From a virus: a stretch of 34,176 bases of DNA. This document shows positions 24,482 to 31,815 of this stretch, in pieces. The stretch covers positions 1 through 34,176 of IMG/VR virus record IMGVR_UViG_3300017737_000036. The stretch is one strand, 5' to 3'. The notes beneath the pieces are model-generated. The model saw only the letters and a list, made by a program, of their open reading frames with translations, ran no database searches and was not told where the DNA came from. A program made the position numbers and the translations under genes. Position 1 is the first letter of the stretch. Every line of letters begins with the position of its first letter.

Positions 24482-24629
24482 ATCACTACAAAATATAATC
24501 TACACCCTATTTGAGCAGGCAAAATTAGACGATCCAAGTAGGGGGGAACTGTACGAACAAGCCTACAAAGAGATCAGCAACATATTATCAGGCGCAGAGT
24601 GGGGGGAACGTGAACGAAGGAGATTATAA
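24471..24629 (+). CDS. Small early protein, helical
   Basis: This 52-residue protein reads MPIKSLQNIIYTLFEQAKLD, and ends SGAEWGERERRRL. GGGGGAACG lies right before the ATG. It overlaps the previous gene by 11 and the next by 20 bases. Two further GGGGGAAC words lie inside it, the second serving as ribosome site of the next gene. Function unknown. Confidence 0.6.
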   Translation: MPIKSLQNIIYTLFEQAKLDDPSRGELYEQAYKEISNILSGAEWGERERRRL

Positions 24630-25251
24630 GGGCGCAGTCTACAGTATCTTACCTATCAGGGTGTGTAAATTGGGCAAGAAAATTAGTAAGGGGGAACTGT
24701 TGACCTTTATCTCTATGTGTACGTTCAGCAACCGACAAGGGCTACTGTTTGCAACGTGTGAATCCATTGGCGCAAGATCAGGGCAAGACAAGAACACCGT
24801 TGCTAACAACATGGACAAGTTAAAGAAGTTAGGTTTGATGCGAGATCTAGAGAAAAAATTTCAGAAAGGGCAGCTATCTAAATGGAAAACAGGCAGACGA
24901 CAAGTGCTGTACTTGGGGGAAGGCAGAGATGAAGTACCCAACCACGAAGAACTACCAGTGGTATCTTTTAACAAGATGGATAGACAACATTTAAAAGAAC
25001 ATATCGAACAAGCAGAGCAAGAGGTCAGCATTAAACACGAACCTGTGGATATGCAGTATTTATCGGTGCTGAATGGTGCAGTATCATCAGCACTAGGGCA
25101 ATCAGTACAATACAGTTACCAAGAGTACGAAAAATACATGAGGGGGAACAACATCAAGATTACATTCGAGCAAGTATTCCCCAAAGCACGAGCATTTATC
25201 CAGCAACACAAACGATCACCAAAACTACATGAAATTATGGGGGAACTATGA
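24610..25251 (+). CDS. Winged-helix DNA-binding protein, possible replication initiator
   Basis: This 213-residue protein starts with GTG 24610 after GGGGGAAC. Residues about 28-85 form a winged helix-turn-helix: SKGELLTFISMCTFSNRQG, ATCESIGARSGQDKNTVANN, MDKLKKLGLM. This is the HTH type found in phage replication proteins of the lambda O or DnaD style. The basic wing (GQLSKWKTGRRQVLYLG) supports DNA binding. The C-terminal part is helical and linker-like. It is the first of the replication genes, downstream of the repeat-rich gap, so it could bind there. A transcription regulator is the alternative. Confidence 0.65.
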   Translation: MNEGDYKGAVYSILPIRVCKLGKKISKGELLTFISMCTFSNRQGLLFATCESIGARSGQDKNTVANNMDKLKKLGLMRDLEKKFQKGQLSKWKTGRRQVLYLGEGRDEVPNHEELPVVSFNKMDRQHLKEHIEQAEQEVSIKHEPVDMQYLSVLNGAVSSALGQSVQYSYQEYEKYMRGNNIKITFEQVFPKARAFIQQHKRSPKLHEIMGEL

Positions 25252-25802
25252 GTTTATACATATCAGAAATAGACCGAGCTGCATTGGAACGCACCAACAT
25301 GGGTAAGGAAGTCTTGCAACAGCTATCCAGGACTGAAGATAAGTACATGGAGCTACTTAAGTACGGTAGAGCAAGGGTGTTGTCGGTGTTAGAGGTAAAT
25401 TTGTACACCAAAATTAAGAAACAAGAGGATATAACGTGTCGTAACTTAGCAGAATTTTTAATTAGACCGAAACACGTACCGAAAAGGGATGCGTTAATAA
25501 CAAGTTTGAAGGCTTTATACAAGGGGTACGACATTGTGATTGTCAAAGCATTGGAATCAGGACTGGAACGTATTGACATTGATTTCTTTTCCATTACTAA
25601 AGACAACGGCGATGAAATCATGGTGGTACCAGATAGAAATACCAAGACACTGATGGAACAAGAGCATCAGGGTAAGTCGGTATTGATTTACACCATGCAA
25701 GAGCTGTGTACGTTAATCAGTAGTAATGAGATGCAGTACGAAATGAAGAAAAACTTTCAAGCAACAGTGCAGGAGTTTGATGACGAGGATATGCCGTTTT
25801 GA
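25248..25802 (+). CDS. Replication-module protein with SSB-like C-terminal tip
   Basis: This 184-residue protein starts MSLYISEIDRAALERTNMGK, has a helical middle (NLAEFLIRPKHVPKRDALIT) and a beta stretch, and ends QEFDDEDMPF. That end looks like the acidic tip of bacterial SSB proteins (DDDIPF), the docking site for many replication proteins. I see no OB-fold signature, so it may use an SSB-like tip to reach host proteins. It overlaps the previous gene by 4 bases; GGGGGAAC is the ribosome site. Function unknown. Confidence 0.6.
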   Translation: MSLYISEIDRAALERTNMGKEVLQQLSRTEDKYMELLKYGRARVLSVLEVNLYTKIKKQEDITCRNLAEFLIRPKHVPKRDALITSLKALYKGYDIVIVKALESGLERIDIDFFSITKDNGDEIMVVPDRNTKTLMEQEHQGKSVLIYTMQELCTLISSNEMQYEMKKNFQATVQEFDDEDMPF

Positions 25803-26077
25803 TACAAAAAATTAACCAAGAATTGAATTTAGAAATTGATTTATTTAACTGTAGCGAGGATGAATTTATCTATTTTTATTTAGGCTTGACTTATGAGGTC
25901 AAGAAGCAATTATCCAATGCTTTTTATAAAGGTTACACCAGCAGGAAGATTGCGAACAAGCGCCCTTTTATGACACACAAGGAAGAAAGTGGAGTGACTA
26001 GGTTAGAAATACACCCATTAGATGTGTACGAAAACAGAGGGTACATTAAAACTATTTTGCGACAGGAGCAAGTATGA
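25799..26077 (+). CDS. Small replication-module protein with TTG start
   Basis: This 92-residue protein, MIQKINQELNLEIDLFNC, then EVKKQLSNAFYKGYTSRKIA and TRLEIHPLDVYENRGY, appears to start at TTG 25799, overlapping the previous stop (TTGA); GAGGAT lies about 9 bases upstream. No other start makes a complete protein. It lacks a domain I know. Its 4-base overlap with the next gene supports it. Confidence 0.6.
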   Translation: MIQKINQELNLEIDLFNCSEDEFIYFYLGLTYEVKKQLSNAFYKGYTSRKIANKRPFMTHKEESGVTRLEIHPLDVYENRGYIKTILRQEQV

Positions 26078-26256
26078 AACTGCAAAAAGACGAGGAGTAC
26101 GTAGACAACGTACAGCTTAACATTGTGGTTCCCAAAGCAGTGCGAGAAGATTTTAAAGAAGCGTGTGATTTTAGAAGGATCAGTCAGCGCCAACAGCTAA
26201 TCTTTTTAATGCAAGACTATGTGGATGCCATACAACTAGAAAGGGAAAAATTATGA
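26074..26256 (+). CDS. Ribbon-helix-helix DNA-binding protein
   Basis: This 60-residue protein has the Arc/MetJ layout: a strand VQLNIVVPKAV, then helices REDFKEACDFRR and SQRQQLIFLMQDYVDA. Ribbon-helix-helix dimers bind operator DNA with the strand. In this place it could regulate the early operons, for instance at the dyads near the promoters, or tune replication. CAGGAG precedes the ATG. It overlaps both neighbours by 4 bases. Confidence 0.7.
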   Translation: MKLQKDEEYVDNVQLNIVVPKAVREDFKEACDFRRISQRQQLIFLMQDYVDAIQLEREKL

Positions 26257-26480
26257 TTGAAGTATTTAAAGTATTATTAGCTAAACATAGAGCTAAGTTA
26301 GCTGAACTTAATTTAAGTTTACAACTATGTGAAATAAGGGATGGTTCATCTATGTCTGATAACTTGGATAAAATTATTCAAGATATTGTGCATACTGAAT
26401 TGTATATTAATAAACTTCAAGCTATATTAGATAGCTTTGAAGCAAACAAAACTAAAGAGGGTGAAGAAAATGCTGAATGA
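26253..26480 (+). CDS. Small coiled-coil protein
   Basis: This 75-residue, mostly helical protein reads MIEVFKVLLAKHRAKLAELN, LDKIIQDIVHTELYINKLQA and an acidic end. Its heptad-like spacing of Leu and Ile suggests a coiled coil, perhaps pairing with a replication partner. It overlaps the ssDNA-binding candidate by 11 bases. No function known. Confidence 0.6.
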   Translation: MIEVFKVLLAKHRAKLAELNLSLQLCEIRDGSSMSDNLDKIIQDIVHTELYINKLQAILDSFEANKTKEGEENAE

Positions 26481-27165
26481 TTTTGGAATGGAAGGTGGGA
26501 GTCAATTCCCAAACATACTTACGTTTAATGCTAACACTGGTCAGTGGAAGTTAAGACGTGATGGTGAAACCAATGTAATTGATATGCCAAGTAAGGTTGC
26601 TATGGACTTAGAGGTGTTTCAAAAAGGTTGGAATCTAATCTTAAAAGGGCAAGCACCACAATCACAGATGGTTAAGTACGACAAGCCATTTCCTGTTAAG
26701 CCTGGTGAGGAATTTAAGAAAACATTTTGCATTAGACTGTATGCTAAAGACATTGGTCTGTGTGAGTTTGGTTCCAACAGTGGTATGGTAGGACAATCAA
26801 TACAAAAATTTTTTAATACTTACTTAGAAGGTAGACCTGATGACAAACAGATACCAGTCGTAGCTATCAAAGAAAACGGTAGTGCAGGTGAATGGTTTGT
26901 ACCTAATCTTGAAGTGATTAAATACGTAGATAGACCTGAAGGATTGACTGAAATTAATGTCACTGAAACAGTAGATTTATCTATGCCTGGAAAGCCTAAC
27001 GAAAACCAGTTTGATGATGATAATATAGATGTATCACCACACATGGATGACAGATTGGGTAAGGATAGCAAAAAAAAGAAAGCAATACCTTACACTAAGG
27101 AAGAAGTGGATGCTGAGATGGCAAAACTAGATGCTTCATTAGGTATAGATGACGATGAGTTCTAA
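26470..27165 (+). CDS. Candidate single-stranded DNA-binding protein
   Basis: This protein has 231 residues from ATG 26470 (MLNDFGMEGGSQFPNILTFN), with GAGGGTGAAG before it. A beta-rich body (WNLILKGQAPQSQ, KTFCIRLYAKDIGLCEFGSN, NGSAGEWFVPNLEVIKYVD) is followed by an acidic/basic linker and the tail GIDDDEF. An OB-like body with an acidic tail ending in Phe is the plan of T7 gp2.5 and bacterial SSB. It sits right before the primase-helicase, whose start it overlaps by 17 bases. Related proteins beginning DFGMEGGS are, as I recall, found in alphaproteobacterial phages. Confidence 0.68.
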   Translation: MLNDFGMEGGSQFPNILTFNANTGQWKLRRDGETNVIDMPSKVAMDLEVFQKGWNLILKGQAPQSQMVKYDKPFPVKPGEEFKKTFCIRLYAKDIGLCEFGSNSGMVGQSIQKFFNTYLEGRPDDKQIPVVAIKENGSAGEWFVPNLEVIKYVDRPEGLTEINVTETVDLSMPGKPNENQFDDDNIDVSPHMDDRLGKDSKKKKAIPYTKEEVDAEMAKLDASLGIDDDEF

Positions 27166-28978
27166 TGATATTAATTGGAAGGACTACATCTTACCAGTAG
27201 CCCAAGATATATTTGGTGAACCAACTAGTCAAAGCAATGACATGATAAGGTTCGGTGCCAAAGGATCTAAGGTTATCAACACCAACAGTGGTACGTTTTA
27301 CGATCACGAGAATGGTATTGGTGGTGGATGTATTGATTTGTTACGACATTATTACCCTGATGAAAAACCCATCAAGGTATTGCAAGAACGGTATGGACTG
27401 GAGCAGAACCCCCAAAACGTTAGTACCCCCTCTGCCCAGTCTGTACTCTTGGCACAGTACGATTACACTGACGAGAAAGGCAGGGTGTTGTATCAGAAGT
27501 TACGTATGGAACCCAAAGATTTTCGTTGGAAATCAGACAAAGGTTACACGTTGAGTGGGGTAGAACGTGTGCCTTACGCCTTGCATGAAGTGGTCAAAGC
27601 AGGGAACAAGTTTATCTTTTTATGCGAAGGTGAAAAAGATGCTGACACTTTACGTATGCGTGGCATGATTGGCACAACATTCGGTGGTGCCAGTGATATG
27701 CCTGATGAATGTATGCCTTACTTTAAAGACAAGCGTGTGTTTATTATAGGAGATTACGACAAGGCAGGGATGAAACGAGTACGTGAATTGTACGGTAAAC
27801 TAAAACCCATAGCTAAAGTAGTCAAGCACTGTTGGCTAGAAGGACAAGGTGAAAATTGCAATGACATTACCGATTGGTTGGATGCAGGACACACCATAGA
27901 AACATTAAAGCAATTAGTCAAAAAATGTCCAGAAAATTTTGAGGAAATGGACATAGAACCTAATTATCGTTTTATGACCTATGATGATATTATGACCATG
28001 CAACCACCTAAGTTTTTAGTGAATGGTTTTTTACAAGAAAACAGTTTAGCAATGATATGGGGACACAGTGGCAGCTACAAATCCTTTATAGCACTGGACT
28101 TTGCTTTGTGTATTGCAACAGGTAAAGACTTTCATGGTAACAGTGTCAGTCCAGGTGCAGTGTTGTACGTAGCAGCAGAAGGATCTAGTGGTTTTAAAAA
28201 CAGAACTACTGCATGGCATGAGCATTACCAAAAGAAGATTGATAACTTTTACTTGATACCAATGGCATTGGATATCAATGAAGAAAGAACGATGGATGAT
28301 TTGCTAATGGATGTAGGCATGTATCGATTGCAACCTAAATTAATAGTGGTTGACACGTTAGCTAGGTGCAGTGGTGGCAGTGAAGAAAACAGCGCAACTG
28401 AAATGTCTAAGATTATTAATAACTTAGATAAGTTTCGTGAAGCCACAGGTGCAACGTGTTTGATTGTACATCACAGTGGTAAAAGTGGCAGTCAGTATCG
28501 TGGATCATCTGCTATATATGCTGCGATGGATACATCTATACAGGTAGCAAAAGACGATATGTATTGCACACTAACGTCAGACAAGATGAAAGATTGTGAG
28601 CCGTTTGAACAGATGCAGTTTGAAATGCAGAAGATAGATTTTTTAGGTGGGCAATCATTAGTAGCTACCATTGATGACAATCCTAATCGCATGACCAAGC
28701 ACCAAGAGCTGTTAGATTTAATGGTTAAGATGTTATTGAATGGTAATAGTAGTAGTCATGCTGATGTACCTAAAGGACAACTAACCATCACACGTAGCGA
28801 TTTACGAGAACAAGCATTGGAATTGTTTGATGGGTTAGGCAGCACCAAAGCTAAAAACTTTAGTAAAGTATTAGAAAAATTAATGGCAGACAACAAAGTA
28901 TTGTTTGCAGGATCAGCTAAAGGTAAACAATATTTATGGTTACCAAAACAACAAGAAGAAAACACCAACCAATTTTAA
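27149..28978 (+). CDS. Primase-helicase with TOPRIM and RecA-like ATPase domains
   Basis: This 609-residue protein combines priming and unwinding. Residues about 40-70 (TFYDHENGIGGGCIDLLRHY) replace the primase zinc domain but have only one Cys. The TOPRIM domain has FIFLCEGEKDADTL (155-168) and the acidic pair in IIGDYDKAG (199-207). The RecA-like part has Walker A GHSGSYKS (305-312), Walker B LIVVDT (398-403) and IVHHSGK (439-445), as in RepA/AAA_25 helicases. The last 100 residues look like a winged helix. With no DNA polymerase gene in the window, it may load or feed the host polymerase. Start at 27149 or 27155. Confidence 0.9.
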   Translation: MTMSSNDINWKDYILPVAQDIFGEPTSQSNDMIRFGAKGSKVINTNSGTFYDHENGIGGGCIDLLRHYYPDEKPIKVLQERYGLEQNPQNVSTPSAQSVLLAQYDYTDEKGRVLYQKLRMEPKDFRWKSDKGYTLSGVERVPYALHEVVKAGNKFIFLCEGEKDADTLRMRGMIGTTFGGASDMPDECMPYFKDKRVFIIGDYDKAGMKRVRELYGKLKPIAKVVKHCWLEGQGENCNDITDWLDAGHTIETLKQLVKKCPENFEEMDIEPNYRFMTYDDIMTMQPPKFLVNGFLQENSLAMIWGHSGSYKSFIALDFALCIATGKDFHGNSVSPGAVLYVAAEGSSGFKNRTTAWHEHYQKKIDNFYLIPMALDINEERTMDDLLMDVGMYRLQPKLIVVDTLARCSGGSEENSATEMSKIINNLDKFREATGATCLIVHHSGKSGSQYRGSSAIYAAMDTSIQVAKDDMYCTLTSDKMKDCEPFEQMQFEMQKIDFLGGQSLVATIDDNPNRMTKHQELLDLMVKMLLNGNSSSHADVPKGQLTITRSDLREQALELFDGLGSTKAKNFSKVLEKLMADNKVLFAGSAKGKQYLWLPKQQEENTNQF

Positions 28979-28987
28979 GGAAAAATT

Positions 28988-30004
28988 ATGAAAAAAATTA
29001 ACGACAAAGGTTTTGGCAAGTTATCACCTGATGACATGTTGAGTGCATCACAAATGCCTTATTTATTTGGAACGCCACACACTGTGTTGCAACAGATAAG
29101 AGATGTAAGAGCAGGGACTTATCAACGACCAGAGTTTAGTGAGAAAATGGAAGAACGTATGGCAATGGGTAACATACTGGAAGGCACCATCAACGAGCTA
29201 ACCAAAGAAGCATTAGACATAGATATTACTTACCCTATAACCGAAGTAATGAGCAAAGAACTAGGCTTAGATTCAAACAACAAACCGTATGATTTGTATG
29301 CAAGTTTAGATGCTATCGCTTATATTAAAAAAGCTACTATGGTTGTACCGATTGAAGGCAAAGTATATACCCCACAAGATGACATAATAGAAAATGTGGT
29401 GGGTAAGATGGTCGTTGAATACAAGAACATGCAAGGTCGACCATACGATTCAGTCAATGAATTAAGGTTAGAACCCTACGGTCGTGGCTATTTACAAGCT
29501 GAATGTCAAGCCTGGATTGCAGATGCAGATTATTTATGTGTGTCTATTTTATTTAACGGTAATGATCACCGTTGTTATGTGATGCCTACCAGTGAATTTA
29601 TACAAACTGAAATTATTAAAAAAGCACATGTATTTTATCAGCATCTTGATGACGGAACATTATACAATCCTGTTGACATTGAAACGATGGCAGCGAAATA
29701 CAATCGTGTTAATTACAATGAGCCAGTAACATTGGATAACAAGATGGAAGATATTGTGAATCAATATAATATTTTTAAGCAAGATAAATTAGTAGCTGAA
29801 ACAGAAATGGAAAAGTTACAGATGCAAATGATTGAAGCGTTGGCTGACAATGAGATTGGACAAGTCAATACTAAGCAAGGTTTAATTCAATTAGAACGTA
29901 AGGTACGTAACTACAAGCCACAACCTGAGAAGTTTGTAGCTGCTAAAGAAGCTAGAAGTATTAGAGCTAAGACGGTTACAATTAAAAATCTTTTGGAGTA
30001 TTAA
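28988..30004 (+). CDS. YqaJ-type viral exonuclease
   Basis: This 338-residue protein has the YqaJ (lambda Exo-like) PD-(D/E)XK nuclease signs: GNILEG (Glu 65), SLDA (Asp 108), VVEYKNMQG (Glu 144 and Lys 146), then GYLQAECQAWIADADYLCVS. Such enzymes digest one strand for recombination, or degrade host DNA for nucleotides. A coiled region (KQDKLVAETEMEKLQMQM) and a basic end follow. AAGGAAAAATT precedes the ATG, 9 bases after the primase-helicase. I see no Bet/Erf-type annealing partner; the SSB-like protein may stand in for it. Confidence 0.88.
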   Translation: MKKINDKGFGKLSPDDMLSASQMPYLFGTPHTVLQQIRDVRAGTYQRPEFSEKMEERMAMGNILEGTINELTKEALDIDITYPITEVMSKELGLDSNNKPYDLYASLDAIAYIKKATMVVPIEGKVYTPQDDIIENVVGKMVVEYKNMQGRPYDSVNELRLEPYGRGYLQAECQAWIADADYLCVSILFNGNDHRCYVMPTSEFIQTEIIKKAHVFYQHLDDGTLYNPVDIETMAAKYNRVNYNEPVTLDNKMEDIVNQYNIFKQDKLVAETEMEKLQMQMIEALADNEIGQVNTKQGLIQLERKVRNYKPQPEKFVAAKEARSIRAKTVTIKNLLEY

Positions 30005-30005
30005 T

Positions 30006-30164
30006 ATGAATTGTTGGCATTGTAATACAGAATTAATTTGGGGTGGCGACCACGATATCGAAGAAGAAAACGAGCATTTTATTATGGTAACTAACTTAAG
30101 CTGTCCTAGTTGCGATTGTTTTGTAGAAGTTTATTTACCTAAAGAATCTTCTGACAATTCTTAA
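30006..30164 (+). CDS. Small zinc-ribbon protein
   Basis: This 52-residue protein has two CxxC pairs, MNCWHCNTEL and LSCPSCDCFV, about 30 residues apart: a zinc ribbon. It starts 1 base after the exonuclease stop and is the last plus-strand gene. Its end overlaps the converging nuclease gene by 26 bases. Small MNCWHCNTE-type proteins recur in marine phages, as I recall, with unknown role. Confidence 0.72.
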   Translation: MNCWHCNTELIWGGDHDIEEENEHFIMVTNLSCPSCDCFVEVYLPKESSDNS

Positions 30165-30477
30165 TAAAAAATTCTGCATCGATTACGACTAAGGGCTTCT
30201 TGTTATTCTTCTTCATTACGACAAGAGGTTCGTAGTCACCACAGTTAGCCTTGGCTTGTTCGTAGGCTTCCCAAACATTTAATTTTTCTACGTTCTTACA
30301 CTCAATAGAGTAAGGAAATTTCTGTCTGGCAGCACGAGCCATAATGAGATCCTCACCACCTGCTCCCATACTCCTAGACTCTATATCTTCTGGATGTACG
30401 TCAAGTAATTCAATGAGTTTATCTCGTACCCATTGCTGTAACTTTCTACCCTTTGCTTTTGCTGATTGTGGTCGCAT
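30139..30477 (-). CDS. PD-(D/E)XK-like endonuclease
   Basis: This protein has 112 residues from ATG 30477 (MRPQSAKAKGRKLQQWVRDK). It shows a small restriction-like nuclease core: SRSMGAGGEDLIMARAARQK, then FPYSIECKNVEKLNVWEAYE, with the catalytic D in GEDL and E-x-K in IECKN. It resembles Holliday-junction-resolvase-like phage endonucleases and could process branched DNA before packaging or cut host DNA. It is the last gene of the leftward block and overlaps the gene before it by 32 bases. A TTG start at 30540 is the less likely alternative. Confidence 0.75.
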   Translation of the reverse strand: MRPQSAKAKGRKLQQWVRDKLIELLDVHPEDIESRSMGAGGEDLIMARAARQKFPYSIECKNVEKLNVWEAYEQAKANCGDYEPLVVMKKNNKKPLVVIDAEFFIKNCQKIL

Positions 30478-31105
30478 AGATATTTTTGTGTTGTTCTGCC
30501 ATGATTGATGATAGTATGTGATCCTTCTCACCGTAAACAACAGCAGCAGTTATGAGTTTTTTTATTTCATTAGACTTATCATTAAACCACTCGTTCGACT
30601 GCTGTCTGTATTTACGGTAGAGTTGATGACAAGTATTTTCATTGAACACTTTGGATTCTAATCTAATCCCAATCAACCTAACACCTTCGGTTGATACCGT
30701 TAGTTCTTTGATGCGTGCCATCCAATTAGTAGACTTACCAATTTTTATCTGTCCTGATTTATTTTCTAAAAAATATATGTAAGATGGATGGCGATGTATT
30801 TCAAACACTTCATCGTAATCTTTGTCTTGATCTATAACTTCTGTTTGTATTGCCAATGCTTTTCCCCTTGCTTGCTTAATCGTCATGCCTGGATAATAAC
30901 CAAACACTTTACTTTTATGTACTTTACCTTTTGCATAATCGTATGCCCATGAGTGCATGCCTTTACGTGAGAAACAACACAACAAACAGTTGACTTTTGT
31001 ATCACGAATGTAGATAGACTTCTTTCCTAGCGTATCTGGGTTCCAATTCTGTAGGTAATCATCCGTAATCATTACCAGACGTTTCTGTTTGGATTCTGGT
31101 GGCAT
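30446..31105 (-). CDS. Integrase-arm-like domain fused to GIY-YIG (T5orf172/MUG113) domain
   Basis: This 219-residue protein has two parts. Residues about 28-90 (IYIRDTKVNCLLCCFSRKGM, SWAYDYAKGKVHKSKVFGYY, PGMTIKQARGKALAI) follow the arm-site DNA-binding domain of tyrosine integrases (DUF4102 type). Residues about 108-175 (SYIYFLENKSGQIKIGKSTN, ARIKEL, CHQLYRKYRQQSNEWF) match the GIY-YIG relatives T5orf172/MUG113, with Arg 131 and Glu 172 as likely active residues. The integrase catalytic domain is absent. A DNA-sequence-guided nuclease, perhaps homing-like, is my inference. GGGAG precedes the ATG. Confidence 0.72.
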   Translation of the reverse strand: MPPESKQKRLVMITDDYLQNWNPDTLGKKSIYIRDTKVNCLLCCFSRKGMHSWAYDYAKGKVHKSKVFGYYPGMTIKQARGKALAIQTEVIDQDKDYDEVFEIHRHPSYIYFLENKSGQIKIGKSTNWMARIKELTVSTEGVRLIGIRLESKVFNENTCHQLYRKYRQQSNEWFNDKSNEIKKLITAAVVYGEKDHILSSIMAEQHKNIYATTISKSKG

Positions 31106-31171
31106 TTAACAATTCTCCCTTGTCATACCATTCCTACCCTCTTTTACGCCTGCATATAAGCCTGTAAGACG

Positions 31172-31444
31172 CTAAGTTTTTTTGTTATTCCTTGCAAAAC
31201 TGCTGGCAGCAGCAACGGAACCAAAACCCCATGCTTTAAGTGCCAATGCTTTACGTGTTGGTCTGCCCTTATCATCTTTCATCGGTCCTTTCATACCAGC
31301 AAACCTTGCTGCAAATGATACACGTCTTGGATTCTTACCTTTCTTGACTGGAGCTTTTAAATTTGCGCCTTCAGTTCGTTTAAAATGTTTACGACCTGCT
31401 GCGTTCAAACCACCCTTTGGATTCTGATGTTTCTTTAAGGTCAT
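31172..31444 (-). CDS. Basic DUF6321-like protein
   Basis: This 90-residue, Lys/Arg-rich protein reads KKGKNPRRVSFAARFAGMKG, PMKDDKGRPTRKALALKAWG and FGSVAAASSFARN. This is the conserved block I associate with DUF6321, frequent in marine phages and of unknown function. It is probably nucleic-acid binding. It overlaps the HNH gene by 4 bases. Confidence 0.72.
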   Translation of the reverse strand: MTLKKHQNPKGGLNAAGRKHFKRTEGANLKAPVKKGKNPRRVSFAARFAGMKGPMKDDKGRPTRKALALKAWGFGSVAAASSFARNNKKT

Positions 31445-31704
31445 TTTTTCTTCCTTGCCATTATCCTTGCGTAAGCTCGTCTACTCGGATCACCTTTTCG
31501 TTTACGAGGTTCAGCACGATTCTTAGCTTTACTTTGATGTACGAGATTGCTAGGACTGTTGTTCATTGGGTTGTTATCTTTGTGAGCTACGTCTTTCCCT
31601 GGAACATCACCCATCATACGATTAGCTTTGTTACGAGCAGTACGTCTTTTAACCTGTTTAGGTTTACTGTGATACAGTGCGTATTCTCTTTTATAATCTC
31701 TCAT
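31441..31704 (-). CDS. HNH endonuclease-like protein
   Basis: This 87-residue basic protein holds the core GKDVAHKDNNPMNNSPSNLV followed by HQSKAKNR, which fits the D-V-x-H-x-D-x-N-x-x-N-N-x-x-x-N-L HNH pattern with conserved His and Asn. Basic tails lie on both sides (KPKQVKRRTARNKANR; EPRKRKGDPSRRAYAR). It may nick DNA for packaging or recombination. It overlaps the upstream membrane gene by 4 bases (ATGA) and the next gene by 4. Confidence 0.78.
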   Translation of the reverse strand: MRDYKREYALYHSKPKQVKRRTARNKANRMMGDVPGKDVAHKDNNPMNNSPSNLVHQSKAKNRAEPRKRKGDPSRRAYARIMARKKK

Positions 31705-31814
31705 AATAATATAATAATTATTAATACTAATAATACAAGATTAATAATACGACAGTATTGGTTGTGTTTCTTTACTGCCCATTTAAATTTTTCTCTAAGC
31801 ATTTGATATAACAT
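31701..31814 (-). CDS. 37-residue cationic membrane protein
   Basis: MLYQMLREKFKWAVKKHNQY is followed by one strong membrane helix (CRIINLVLLVLIIIILL) that reaches the C-terminus. GGAGG stands 6 bases before ATG 31814, and the stop overlaps the next ATG by 4 bases, so it is well supported. It follows the endolysin by 1 base. A cationic head plus one C-terminal membrane helix fits a small holin, antiholin or pinholin-like part of lysis, by position. Confidence 0.75.
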   Translation of the reverse strand: MLYQMLREKFKWAVKKHNQYCRIINLVLLVLIIIILL

Positions 31815-31815
31815 G

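Noticed and set aside
25235-25645. Minus-strand frames inside the early block (also 21514-21735, 22245-22559, 23450-23767)
   Set aside because: They lie opposite well-supported coupled plus-strand genes and have no ribosome sites or recognisable products.
30446-31105. A tyrosine integrase, hence a temperate phage
   Set aside because: Only the arm-type domain is present. The catalytic core is missing, and no repressor or attachment site is visible.
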